Part shown: in pieces, positions 1 through 5,043 of the stretch | How the letters are laid out: every line of letters starts with the position of its first letter | Numbering within the stretch: position 1 is the stretch's first letter | Assembly (NCBI GenBank): GCA_900542385.1 | Contig: UQNP01000097.1 | Coordinates: forward strand, 1 to 7,032 | Length of the DNA: 7,032 bases | Direction of reading: 5' to 3' | Source of the DNA: an uncultured Eubacterium sp. | GTDB taxonomy: Bacteria > Bacillota > Clostridia > Peptostreptococcales > Anaerovoracaceae | Position numbers and translations under genes: made by a program | The notes under the pieces: model-generated | Databases searched by the model: none | The model's input: the letters and a program-made list of their open reading frames with translations, nothing else | Told to the model about the DNA's origin: nothing

Positions 1-1
1 G

Positions 2-49
2 CCTTTCCGGATAGATGAAACAAACAGAATTAATATAGAGGAATATTAA
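2..49 (+). CDS. C-terminal tail of an unidentified upstream gene (partial)
   Basis: A frame open from the window edge reads PFRIDETNRINIEEY and ends in TAA at 47-49, directly against the ATG at 50 (TAAATG). The composition is protein-like, and the ribosome binding site of the next gene (agagga near 37-42) lies inside this tail. That arrangement is usual for tightly coupled genes in one operon. Only 15 residues are visible, too few to identify the family. The call rests on the open frame and the abutting stop and start; it could be a chance open stretch. Confidence 0.4.
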   Translation, partial: PFRIDETNRINIEEY

Positions 50-247
50 ATGAAAAATGATGCGATAATAAAGATTTCAGGTCTTCAGGTAGTTGATGAT
101 TCAGGTGAAAGTGTAGAAACAATATCAACTGGAAAGCATTATATAAAAAATGAAAAACATTACATCCGGAACTATAGCGCGAACTATCGTGTTGATACTT
201 GCTCTTGTAAATCAGGTGCTTGCCATTATGGGAAAAGGAACTATTGA
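50..247 (+). pseudogene. Truncated DUF1934 (YwiB-like) gene, 5' fragment only
   Basis: The first 38 or so residues (MKNDAIIKISGLQVVDDSGE, then a segment ending KHYIKNEKHYI) match the N-terminal strand pattern of the DUF1934/YwiB family, small beta-barrel proteins of about 140 residues and unknown role, often near argS in Firmicutes. After roughly base 165 the frame shows no family resemblance: it becomes the out-of-frame shadow of the holin gene and stops at TGA 245-247. The start has a good ribosome binding site (agagga, 8 nt upstream). The gene therefore lost about three quarters of its length when phage lysis DNA was joined to it. Identification is from recognised family pattern, not from an alignment. 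The encoded 65-residue product is probably non-functional. Confidence 0.65.
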
Positions 248-470
248 TATTGCGGACGACACAATCTATCAGCTATTTTCACTCGGCGCCACTGTTATAA
301 CAGCACTTATAGCTTGGTGGAAAAACAACAGCTTCACTAAAGCAGCTATTGCAGGAGATGATACGAAGACAGCGTTCAAGCTTGGAGTGGAAAATGTCGA
401 TGCCGAAATGGGAACAGACCAGAAAACAGAAGATGACGATGATAACGGTTATGACAAGGAGGCGGAATAA
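150..470 (+). CDS. Phage holin, SPP1 family
   Basis: A 106-residue holin, a small inner-membrane protein that oligomerises into lesions so that an endolysin can reach the cell wall. The N-terminus contains SGTIARTIVLILALVNQVLA, a hallmark of SPP1-type holins, forming the first membrane segment (about 11-27). A second segment (about 41-57) ends in AWWKNNSFTKAA, the other family signature, followed by a hydrophilic, acidic tail (EDDDDNG). The ATG at 150 matches the expected N-terminus but has only a weak, distant purine stretch (ggaaag, 13 nt upstream), and it lies out of frame inside the truncated DUF1934 frame. The stop TAA (468-470) shares its last base with the endolysin ATG. The native upstream signal appears to have been replaced by host DNA, so expression may depend on the disrupted gene's transcription. 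Confidence 0.88.
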   Translation: MKNITSGTIARTIVLILALVNQVLAIMGKGTIDIADDTIYQLFSLGATVITALIAWWKNNSFTKAAIAGDDTKTAFKLGVENVDAEMGTDQKTEDDDDNGYDKEAE

Positions 471-1438
471 TGGCATATAAAGAGGTAAATATGTGGGTGC
501 CGTCAAGCAAGTACAGCAGGAAATGTCCCTACAGCATGACGCCGAGCTATATAACGGTACATAATACAGCAAACGATGCGAGCGCAAGAAATGAAGCATC
601 GTACATGAGAAGCAACAACAATCAGGTGAGCTTTCACGATGCAGTTGATGATAAAGAAGTAGTCCACTGCATACCGCATAATAGAAACGCATGGCATGCA
701 GGAGACGGCTCAGGAAACGGCAACCGAAAATCCATAGGAGTAGAAATATGCTACAGCAGATCCGGAGGCAGCAGATTCACAGCTGCTGAAAAGAATGCAG
801 CCGCATACATAGCTAAGCTGCTTAAGCAGAAAGGCTGGGGAATAAGCAGAGTGAAAAGGCATAAGGACTGGTCCGGGAAGAACTGTCCGCATAGAACTAT
901 GGCTCTCGGCTGGACAAGATTTCTGAATATGATAGCTGCGGAAATGGGGTCGGCGTCTGTAAGCGGTAGCGGAGCAGTCAAGAATCCGGCTCCGGCAGGG
1001 ATAGATGTAAAGTACAGATCCTACTGCAATGGCTGGCTTGGTGAGATCCTAAACTGCAACACGAGCAACTCTGACGGTTATGCCGGAGTTATCGGTAAAA
1101 ACATGACAGCTCTCCAGGCGAACACCGTGGGCAAAGCTGCCAGCGTAGGCAAGCTCAAATACAGATTTCATGAGCTCGGCTCCGACTGGTTTGAATGGCA
1201 GACTGATAGAGAAAAGGACAGATATGGTGAGAATTTTGCAGGAAACAAAAAAAGAAATGTGGATAAGCTGCAGATGTATCTCGATGGAAAAGAGGGTTAT
1301 CAGGCAGAATACCAGGTGTACGCCGGAGGTAAATGGTGGCCGTGGGTCAAGGGCTATAACAATTCTGACGTAAACGGATATGCCGGTGTTACAGGTTATG
1401 GGATACAGGCGGTCAGGATAAGGATAGTCAAAGCATAG
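470..1438 (+). CDS. Phage endolysin: N-acetylmuramoyl-L-alanine amidase (Amidase_2) with repeat-type C-terminal region
   Basis: A 322-residue peptidoglycan hydrolase predicted to cut the MurNAc-L-alanine amide bond. The Amidase_2/PGRP fold covers about 20-155. Probable zinc ligands are H31 (TVHNTAN), H131 (RHKDWSGKNCPH) and C139, with supporting AWHAGDG (74-80) and GVEICYS (90-96). A serine/glycine/alanine linker (160-176) leads to a C-terminal half made of two clear and one weaker repeat (about 178-217, 228-272, 279-320) with aromatic residues and a G-Y-A-G-V-x-G core; these resemble clostridial ChW-type wall-binding repeats, though I cannot assign them firmly. No signal peptide is seen, so export would need the holin. 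Ribosome binding site aaggagg lies 7 nt before the ATG. The start overlaps the holin stop by 1 nt, implying translational coupling. Confidence 0.9.
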   Translation: MAYKEVNMWVPSSKYSRKCPYSMTPSYITVHNTANDASARNEASYMRSNNNQVSFHDAVDDKEVVHCIPHNRNAWHAGDGSGNGNRKSIGVEICYSRSGGSRFTAAEKNAAAYIAKLLKQKGWGISRVKRHKDWSGKNCPHRTMALGWTRFLNMIAAEMGSASVSGSGAVKNPAPAGIDVKYRSYCNGWLGEILNCNTSNSDGYAGVIGKNMTALQANTVGKAASVGKLKYRFHELGSDWFEWQTDREKDRYGENFAGNKKRNVDKLQMYLDGKEGYQAEYQVYAGGKWWPWVKGYNNSDVNGYAGVTGYGIQAVRIRIVKA

Positions 1439-1452
1439 GAGGGGTATTGAAA

Positions 1453-1752
1453 ATGGATCAACCGATAACGAGAGCGGAACATGAAGAATTCGTCCGCAGG
1501 ATGCAGGATGAGCATAAAAGAATACACCATCGTATTGCTGATATAGAACGAACAGTGGACAGGATACATGATCTGACGTCATCGGTTGAGAGACTTGCAA
1601 CTTCTGTTGAACAGATGGCGCAGGTACAGAGAGTCCATTCTGAGCAGATAGAAAGACTTGAATCCCGTGATGGTGAGATGTGGCGAAAAGCTGTGGGATA
1701 TGCAGTAACAGCAGCGATAGGTGTAGCGATAGGCTTGATATTTAATATATGA
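1453..1752 (+). CDS. XhlA-like phage lysis protein (coiled coil plus C-terminal membrane anchor)
   Basis: A 99-residue protein: a long charged helical region (about 8-72) with heptad-like patterning, the motif RDGEMWRK (72-79), and one hydrophobic membrane segment (about 80-98, AVGYAVTAAIGVAIGLIF). This architecture matches the hemolysin XhlA family found in Firmicutes phage lysis modules, where XhlA acts with a holin to permeabilise the membrane. The ATG at 1453 is preferred over the in-frame TTG at 1447 because aggagggg (1437-1444) is 8 nt from the ATG but only 2 nt from the TTG. The gene follows the endolysin by 14 nt and closes the cassette. No terminator follows closely. Family naming is by architecture and motif, so a generic holin-accessory protein is the alternative. 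Confidence 0.78.
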   Translation: MDQPITRAEHEEFVRRMQDEHKRIHHRIADIERTVDRIHDLTSSVERLATSVEQMAQVQRVHSEQIERLESRDGEMWRKAVGYAVTAAIGVAIGLIFNI

Positions 1753-1783
1753 TTTTTCAATACATCCCCTGAAACCACACAAA

Positions 1784-1838
1784 GGTAACAGAAAAGTTAC
1801 CGAGTGACAGAAAAGTGCGTACTTGTACAGCAGCTGTA
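1784..1838. repeat. Cluster of short inverted and direct repeats after the lysis cassette
   Basis: Three elements sit close together: a perfect 6-bp inverted repeat GGTAAC-agaaaa-GTTACC (1784-1801); a direct repeat ACAGAAAAGT at 1788-1797 and 1807-1816 (period 19 bp, extending to GTRACAGAAAAGT); and an odd palindrome TACAGC-a-GCTGTA (1826-1838), preceded by GTACttGTAC (1819-1828). No T-tract follows the first hairpin, so it is not a typical terminator. The rest of the gap 1753-1953 holds only the promoter listed separately. The role is unknown: phage operator, recombination site remnant or protein-binding repeats are all possible. Confidence 0.5.
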
Positions 1839-1896
1839 AATAATTAAAATTATAAATGCAGGGAAATGAAAAAGCTGATGATATTAAAGAAGAAAA

Positions 1897-1925
1897 TTGA
1901 AATTGATCCGCCGCAGTGTTAAAAT
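1897..1925 (+). promoter_or_regulatory. Probable sigma-A promoter for the sirtuin-azlCD genes
   Basis: TTGAAA (1897-1902) and TAAAAT (1920-1925) are separated by 17 bp. Transcription would start near 1932, just ahead of the ribosome binding site gagaggtgat (1941-1950). The TTG that could extend the sirtuin frame upstream is the first part of this -35 box, which argues against it being the start codon. A weaker alternative pair (TTGTAC 1823-1828, TAAAAT 1845-1850, spacer 16) lies upstream. Confidence 0.5.
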
Positions 1926-1953
1926 GATTTGCGGCTGCCAGAGAGGTGATATT

Positions 1954-2904
1954 ATGTACAAGAGCAGACAGATAGTTAATGATACAGGAACATACGCAGA
2001 AAATATCGAAAGGCTTAAGGAAACTTTAACTGAAACCGATGTTTTGGTGATAGGAGCCGGAGCGGGAATTTCTACTGCGGCCGGATTCACATACAGCGGA
2101 GAGAGATTCAAAAAATACTTTTACGATTTTGAGGAAAAGTATGGATTCCATGATATGTATTCAGGAGGGTTTTACTCTTATGATACTCTCGAAGAGTACT
2201 GGGCTTATTGGAGCAGATACATAATGTGCAATCGCTATGCCAAGATACCAGGATCAGTATACAGTGATCTGCTCAGGATCGCAGAAAATAAAGATTATTT
2301 TGTTATCACCACCAACGTGGATCACTGTTTTCAAAAGGCAGGATTTGATAAAGAAAGGCTGTTTTATACTCAGGGCGACTACGGGCTGCTTCAGTGCAGC
2401 GTACCGTGCCACAATGAGACTTATGATAACGAAGATATTATAAGAAGTATGGCAGCAGCGCAGGGATTTGTATATGGAGAAGATGGAAATCTTCAGATAA
2501 GGGAAAGAAATAATATCAAAATGTCAGTACCCTCTGAATTTGTGCCTGTATGTCCGGTCTGCGGAAAGCCTATGACTATGAACTTAAGGTCAGACAATAC
2601 ATTTGTAGAGGATGCAGGATGGAAAAAAGCCGCGGAACGTTACAGCGAATTTCTGCGTTCGAGGGGAAACGGAAAGATAATGTTTCTTGAGCTGGGAGTC
2701 GGATACAATACTCCCGGCATTATAAAGTATCCTTTCTGGCAGATGACGGCGCGAAACGATGAGGCAATGTATGTATGCATAAATTCAGGAGAATCCGTAT
2801 GTCCGGGAGAGATAAGCAAAAGAGCGATCTGCATAAATGAAGATATTGGAAAGGTTTTAGATGAGATTGTTGAAAAACAGCAGAAACAGGAAAACGAAGC
2901 ATAG
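1954..2904 (+). CDS. Class M (SirTM-like) sirtuin, probable protein ADP-ribosyltransferase
   Basis: A 316-residue cytoplasmic Sir2-family protein. The NAD-binding motif GAGAGISTAAGF covers 34-45, TTNVDH covers 119-124, the zinc-site cysteines are C148, C152, C200 and C203, and FLELGVGYNTP (244-254) forms the later Rossmann segment. At the canonical catalytic HG position it reads YTQGD, with glutamine 140 in place of histidine. That substitution and the overall pattern (EKYGFHDMY, PFW) fit class M sirtuins, known to ADP-ribosylate a lipoylated GcvH-like protein in staphylococci and streptococci. Database naming as 'deacetylase' would be misleading. The ATG at 1954 is chosen over the upstream TTG because gagaggtga precedes it and the TTG lies in a likely -35 box. 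The usual macrodomain, GcvH-L and LplA partners are absent here; azlCD follow instead, so the target is unknown. Confidence 0.85.
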   Translation: MYKSRQIVNDTGTYAENIERLKETLTETDVLVIGAGAGISTAAGFTYSGERFKKYFYDFEEKYGFHDMYSGGFYSYDTLEEYWAYWSRYIMCNRYAKIPGSVYSDLLRIAENKDYFVITTNVDHCFQKAGFDKERLFYTQGDYGLLQCSVPCHNETYDNEDIIRSMAAAQGFVYGEDGNLQIRERNNIKMSVPSEFVPVCPVCGKPMTMNLRSDNTFVEDAGWKKAAERYSEFLRSRGNGKIMFLELGVGYNTPGIIKYPFWQMTARNDEAMYVCINSGESVCPGEISKRAICINEDIGKVLDEIVEKQQKQENEA

Positions 2905-2909
2905 TACAG

Positions 2910-2957
2910 ATGAAACCGTACAGCACAGAGGGAACGGTAAATATATGCCGGCACTGA
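2910..2957 (+). other. Possible 15-codon upstream reading frame overlapping the azlC start
   Basis: An ATG 5 nt after the sirtuin stop opens a frame reading [15 protein letters not shown] and ends at TGA 2955-2957, inside the azlC coding region. It has only a weak purine-rich stretch upstream, so initiation would have to be by ribosomes finishing the sirtuin gene. A ribosome moving through it would melt the hairpin that covers the azlC start. It lacks a run of branched-chain codons, so it is not a classical attenuation leader. Support is positional only. Confidence 0.2.
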
Positions 2958-2989
2958 AAGCGGCATTCCCATATACCGTTCCCATTTTT
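2930..2989 (+). promoter_or_regulatory. Nested hairpin covering the azlC ribosome binding site and start codon
   Basis: GGGAACGGTA (2930-2939) pairs perfectly with TACCGTTCCC (2974-2983). Inside that loop ATGCCG (2945-2950, beginning with the azlC start codon) pairs perfectly with CGGCAT (2961-2966). The 5' outer arm contains most of the azlC Shine-Dalgarno (gaggga, 2928-2933). The outer stem is followed by ATTTTT (2984-2989), so the same element could also act as a weak intrinsic terminator after the sirtuin gene. Either way it should lower azlCD expression relative to the sirtuin unless opened by ribosomes, protein or ligand. Confidence 0.6.
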
Positions 2990-3634
2990 GCCGGTTTTTG
3001 GTTTCTGGGGCTGACTTACGGGATATATATGAACGTTTCAGGCTTCAGTTTTTGGTACCCTATGCTTATGAGCTTCATTATTTTTGCAGGATCGGTAGAA
3101 TTTGTTGCAGTGAATATGCTGCTCGGAGCCTTCGATCCTCTGCAGGCATTTGCAATGGCGCTGATGATCAACGCAAGACACCTGTTTTACGGCATTTCCA
3201 TGCTTGATAAGTACAAAGGTCTGGGGTGGAAAAAGGTCTATCTTATATTTGGATTGTGCGATGAGAGTTTCTCCATAAATTACACCGCAGATATACCGGA
3301 AAATGTCGATAGAGGCTGGTTCATGTTTTTTGTGACTCTGCTGAATCATTTGTACTGGGTTTCGGGAGCTGCTCTCGGTGGCATTTTCGGCGGACTTATA
3401 GCCTTTGATACTGAAGGGCTGAGCTTTGTTATGACGGCGATGTTCGTTGTGATATTTATGGAGCAGTGGCTTAAAGATGAGAGACATACGAGCGCAATCA
3501 TAGGATTGGGTCTGACGCTCATATGTCTTATCGTGTTCGGAGCAGATGATTTTATAATACCTTCGATGATAGCTATATTCAGTATGCTTACACTGCTTCG
3601 CAATAATATAGAGAAAGGCGGTTTGAAAAAATGA
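2945..3634 (+). CDS. azlC: AzlC family branched-chain amino acid exporter, large subunit
   Basis: A 229-residue integral membrane protein, the usual AzlC size, which with AzlD exports branched-chain amino acids or analogues such as azaleucine. Family motifs: [16 protein letters not shown] (3-18), FAGSVEF (47-53), NARHLFYG (76-83) and DESFS (106-110); hydrophobic segments recur along the chain. The ATG at 2945 is chosen because [11 protein letters not shown] matches the family N-terminus. An in-frame ATG at 2861 would add 28 polar, non-conserved residues and overlap the sirtuin gene by 44 nt. Shine-Dalgarno gaggga is 11 nt upstream but sits in a hairpin. The stop overlaps the azlD start (ATGA). 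Annotations that call it an ABC permease are inaccurate, as no ATPase is associated. Confidence 0.92.
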   Translation: MPALKAAFPYTVPIFAGFWFLGLTYGIYMNVSGFSFWYPMLMSFIIFAGSVEFVAVNMLLGAFDPLQAFAMALMINARHLFYGISMLDKYKGLGWKKVYLIFGLCDESFSINYTADIPENVDRGWFMFFVTLLNHLYWVSGAALGGIFGGLIAFDTEGLSFVMTAMFVVIFMEQWLKDERHTSAIIGLGLTLICLIVFGADDFIIPSMIAIFSMLTLLRNNIEKGGLKK

Positions 3635-3966
3635 CTATGACTCTTGCCGAACAGCTTGTAACTATAGGAATGGTGGCGCTTGGAACAATGCTCACGCGAT
3701 TTCTGCCCTTTATTGTTTTTCCCGCAGATAAGGAAACGCCGGCATACATGCAGTATCTCGGAAAGGTATTGCCTGCGGCGGTCTTCGGCCTTTTGATAGT
3801 ATACTGCATGAAAGATGTCAGTGTTTTTTCAGAAAGTCATGGTATTCCTGAACTCATATCGATAGCGGCAGTTGTCCTGCTGCATATGTGGAAAAGGCAG
3901 ATGCTTTTGTCCATAGCGGGAGGAACTGTCTGCTATATGATGCTGGTGCAGTATGTATTTGTCTGA
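3631..3966 (+). CDS. azlD: AzlD family branched-chain amino acid exporter, small subunit
   Basis: A 111-residue membrane protein, typical AzlD length, the partner of AzlC. The motif TRFLPF (22-27) and the segment [20 protein letters not shown] (42-61) are characteristic; further hydrophobic segments lie at about 8-21, 76-86 and 92-110. The ATG overlaps the azlC stop in ATGA, so translation is coupled; aaaggcgg (3614-3621) gives its own ribosome binding site 9 nt upstream. A second in-frame ATG two codons in is possible. The stop TGA (3964-3966) directly abuts the stop of the convergent SMR gene, leaving no space for a terminator between them. Confidence 0.9.
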   Translation: MTMTLAEQLVTIGMVALGTMLTRFLPFIVFPADKETPAYMQYLGKVLPAAVFGLLIVYCMKDVSVFSESHGIPELISIAAVVLLHMWKRQMLLSIAGGTVCYMMLVQYVFV

Positions 3967-4281
3967 TCAGGAGCAGAGGCGAAGTCCGATGACTCCGATA
4001 ATCACCATTACCATGAAAAATATCTTCTTTGCATCCCGGCTTTCGTGAAATACCAGTATACCGAATATGACCGTAAAAACGGTGCCGAGTCCTGTCCATA
4101 CTGCGTAAGCTATGCCTAAAGGAAGCGTTTTTGTTGCAGTGGAAAGCAGAAATATGCCCAGGGCTGTTATCAATACGGTAAGAATCGTGAATTTTTTATT
4201 TTTGAAACCATCGGAGAGTTTCATGCAGACTGTGAATCCCAGTTCACAGAAAGACGCACAAACCAGCAGTACCCACATCAT
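3967..4281 (-). CDS. SMR family transporter, second subunit of a paired guanidinium exporter (YkkD-like)
   Basis: A 104-residue four-helix small multidrug resistance protein. The essential membrane glutamate is E13 in the first helix (ASFCELGFTVCMKLSDGF), and PLGIAYAVWTGLGTV (74-88) is the conserved third-helix region. The family exchanges protons for cations such as quaternary ammonium compounds or guanidinium. Its start overlaps the upstream SMR stop (ATGA on the - strand), as in two-gene SMR pairs that work as heterodimers such as YkkCD. Shine-Dalgarno gaggagg lies 10 nt upstream; a second ATG follows immediately. The guanidine-I riboswitch ahead of the pair points to guanidinium as substrate; broader drug export cannot be excluded. 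Confidence 0.88.
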   Translation of the reverse strand: MMWVLLVCASFCELGFTVCMKLSDGFKNKKFTILTVLITALGIFLLSTATKTLPLGIAYAVWTGLGTVFTVIFGILVFHESRDAKKIFFMVMVIIGVIGLRLCS

Positions 4282-4682
4282 TTTATATCGGCCTCCTCTT
4301 TTACTTTATCGTCATCATCGTTTTTTTCACAGAATTTCAATCCAAGTATTCCTATAACAAGTATGGAAAGGGAGATGAGCTTTGCGGCGCTTACTCCTTC
4401 ACCCAAGAAAAATATTCCAAGCAGTGTAGTGCCTGCGATTCCTATTCCTGTGAATACAGCATAGGAAAGACCTATGCCGAAGGTCCTTATACCGCGTTCC
4501 AGCATAAAAAAACTGAGGAAAAGAAAGAATGCGGTTATAAGCGTAGGAACGGGTTTAGTGAAACCGTATGACTGTTTCATAAAGTAAGCCCAGATTATTT
4601 CAATGAGACCTGCGGCTATGAGACATACCCAGGCTATCGTATTTTCTTTTTTTGAAGTCGTGTTGATGTTGTTGCTGTTCAA
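4278..4682 (-). CDS. SMR family transporter, first subunit of a paired guanidinium exporter (YkkC/Gdx-like)
   Basis: A 134-residue SMR protein, longer than the usual 105-112 because of a polar N-terminal extension of about 15 residues and a charged C-terminal tail (EKNDDDDKVKEEADIK). The first helix carries the essential glutamate E28 in AAGLIEIIWAYFMKQSYGFT, close to the Gdx/SugE pattern; GLSYAVFTGIG is the conserved third-helix region. The start is TTG: aggagg lies 7 nt upstream and no in-frame ATG fits. It overlaps the next SMR gene by 4 nt. Expression is under the riboswitch-terminator unit upstream. The combination is the known guanidinium-responsive export arrangement; the substrate is inferred from the riboswitch. 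Confidence 0.88.
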   Translation of the reverse strand: MNSNNINTTSKKENTIAWVCLIAAGLIEIIWAYFMKQSYGFTKPVPTLITAFFLFLSFFMLERGIRTFGIGLSYAVFTGIGIAGTTLLGIFFLGEGVSAAKLISLSILVIGILGLKFCEKNDDDDKVKEEADIK

Positions 4683-4721
4683 ATCAATACCTCCTGTCTA
4701 TTTAGTGTCGGGATCGTTCGT

Positions 4722-4769
4722 ATCAAATAAATAACCCAGAAAAAGCAGTATGTCGCTGCTTCTCCCGGG
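4722..4769 (-). terminator. Riboswitch-controlled intrinsic terminator
   Basis: On the - strand CCCGGGAGAAGCAG (4769-4756) pairs along all 14 positions, including three G-U pairs, with CTGCTTTTTCTGGG (4748-4735) around a 7-nt loop, followed by TTATTTATTTG. Its 5' arm reuses the GCCCGGGAGA end of the aptamer, so ligand-bound aptamer and terminator cannot form together. This predicts an ON switch: guanidinium binding prevents termination. Confidence 0.88.
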
Positions 4770-4862
4770 CTTTTTTCCCTCCGTGTAACCTTTCTTTTAT
4801 TTGAAAGGTCGTTTTCTCTCGGACCAGCGCATAGAGTGTGACTGTATGCCGGAACCCTAGAA
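4761..4862 (-). promoter_or_regulatory. Guanidine-I riboswitch aptamer (ykkC class)
   Basis: The - strand leader holds the conserved blocks of the ykkC/guanidine-I RNA in order: CTAGGGTTCCGG (4860-4849), CTGGTCCGAGAGAAAAC (from 4827), ACACGGAGGG (4786-4777) then six A, and GCCCGGGAGA (4770-4761). The expected stems are present: GCATA/TATGC (4849-4845 with 4833-4829) and ACCTTTC/GAAAGGT (4809-4803 with 4794-4788). It lies between a clear promoter and two SMR genes, the classic target of this riboswitch. Recognition is by consensus blocks and stems, and is strong. Confidence 0.95.
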
Positions 4863-4874
4863 AACTATTAGCTG

Positions 4875-4900
4875 TTTCAGCTTTATGGTAAATGCTGAAA
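4875..4900 (-). other. Additional 5' hairpin ahead of the riboswitch aptamer
   Basis: TTTCAGC and GCTGAAA form a perfect 7-bp stem, extended inside by TTTA/TAAA with one bulged base. It starts a few bases after the predicted transcription start, before the first conserved aptamer block. It may protect the RNA 5' end or help aptamer folding; no function is established from sequence. Confidence 0.45.
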
Positions 4901-4908
4901 TTACGCTG

Positions 4909-4938
4909 ATTATAGCACAGTGAAAAAATGAGAGTCAA
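4909..4938 (-). promoter_or_regulatory. Sigma-A promoter of the guanidine riboswitch-SMR operon
   Basis: On the - strand TTGACT (4938-4933) and a perfect TATAAT (4914-4909) are separated by 18 bp. Transcription should start near 4902, about 40 nt before the first conserved riboswitch block. The strong promoter with a default terminator fits control by transcription termination. Confidence 0.85.
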
Positions 4939-5013
4939 GGGGAAATATCCATTCAGCAGAAAATTGCCATAAAGCACCGGCTTGAAATAAATTATAAAAA
5001 ATCAAAAAAGGTA

Positions 5014-5042
5014 TTGCAAAAAACAGATACATGGTATATATT
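5014..5042 (+). promoter_or_regulatory. Probable sigma-A promoter of the GntR/ABC operon
   Basis: TTGCAA (5014-5019) and TATATT (5037-5042) are 17 bp apart. Transcription would start near 5049, within the left arm of the adjacent inverted repeat. The gap 4683-5121 between divergent operons holds only this promoter, its operator candidate, and the riboswitch unit on the other strand. Confidence 0.6.
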
Positions 5043-5043
5043 G

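Noticed and set aside
279..692. Long open frame on the - strand opposite the holin and endolysin
   Set aside because: Cysteine- and serine-rich composition without a family pattern; it is the reverse shadow of two well-supported genes.
1049..1600. 183-codon open frame on the - strand across the endolysin and XhlA-like genes
   Set aside because: No recognisable domain and no ribosome binding site, and it spans two confirmed genes on the other strand.
1784..1801. GGTAAC/GTTACC hairpin as terminator of the lysis cassette
   Set aside because: Short AT-containing stem and no T-tract after it.
1866..1922. An 18-codon frame (MKKLMILKKKIEIDPPQC) between the lysis cassette and the sirtuin gene
   Set aside because: Very short, weak ribosome binding site, and it overlaps the likely promoter; composition is what AT-rich spacer gives by chance.
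1897..1953. A 19-residue N-terminal extension of the sirtuin from TTG 1897
   Set aside because: The TTG forms part of a good -35 box, no ribosome binding site precedes it, and ATG 1954 has a strong one and fits the family N-terminus.
2861..2944. A longer AzlC starting at ATG 2861
   Set aside because: The added 28 residues are polar and non-conserved, overlap the sirtuin frame, and [11 protein letters not shown] at 2945 is the expected family start.
4723..4977. An 84-codon - strand frame across the leader region
   Set aside because: It coincides with the riboswitch, terminator and promoter, which explain the sequence fully; the encoded protein resembles nothing.
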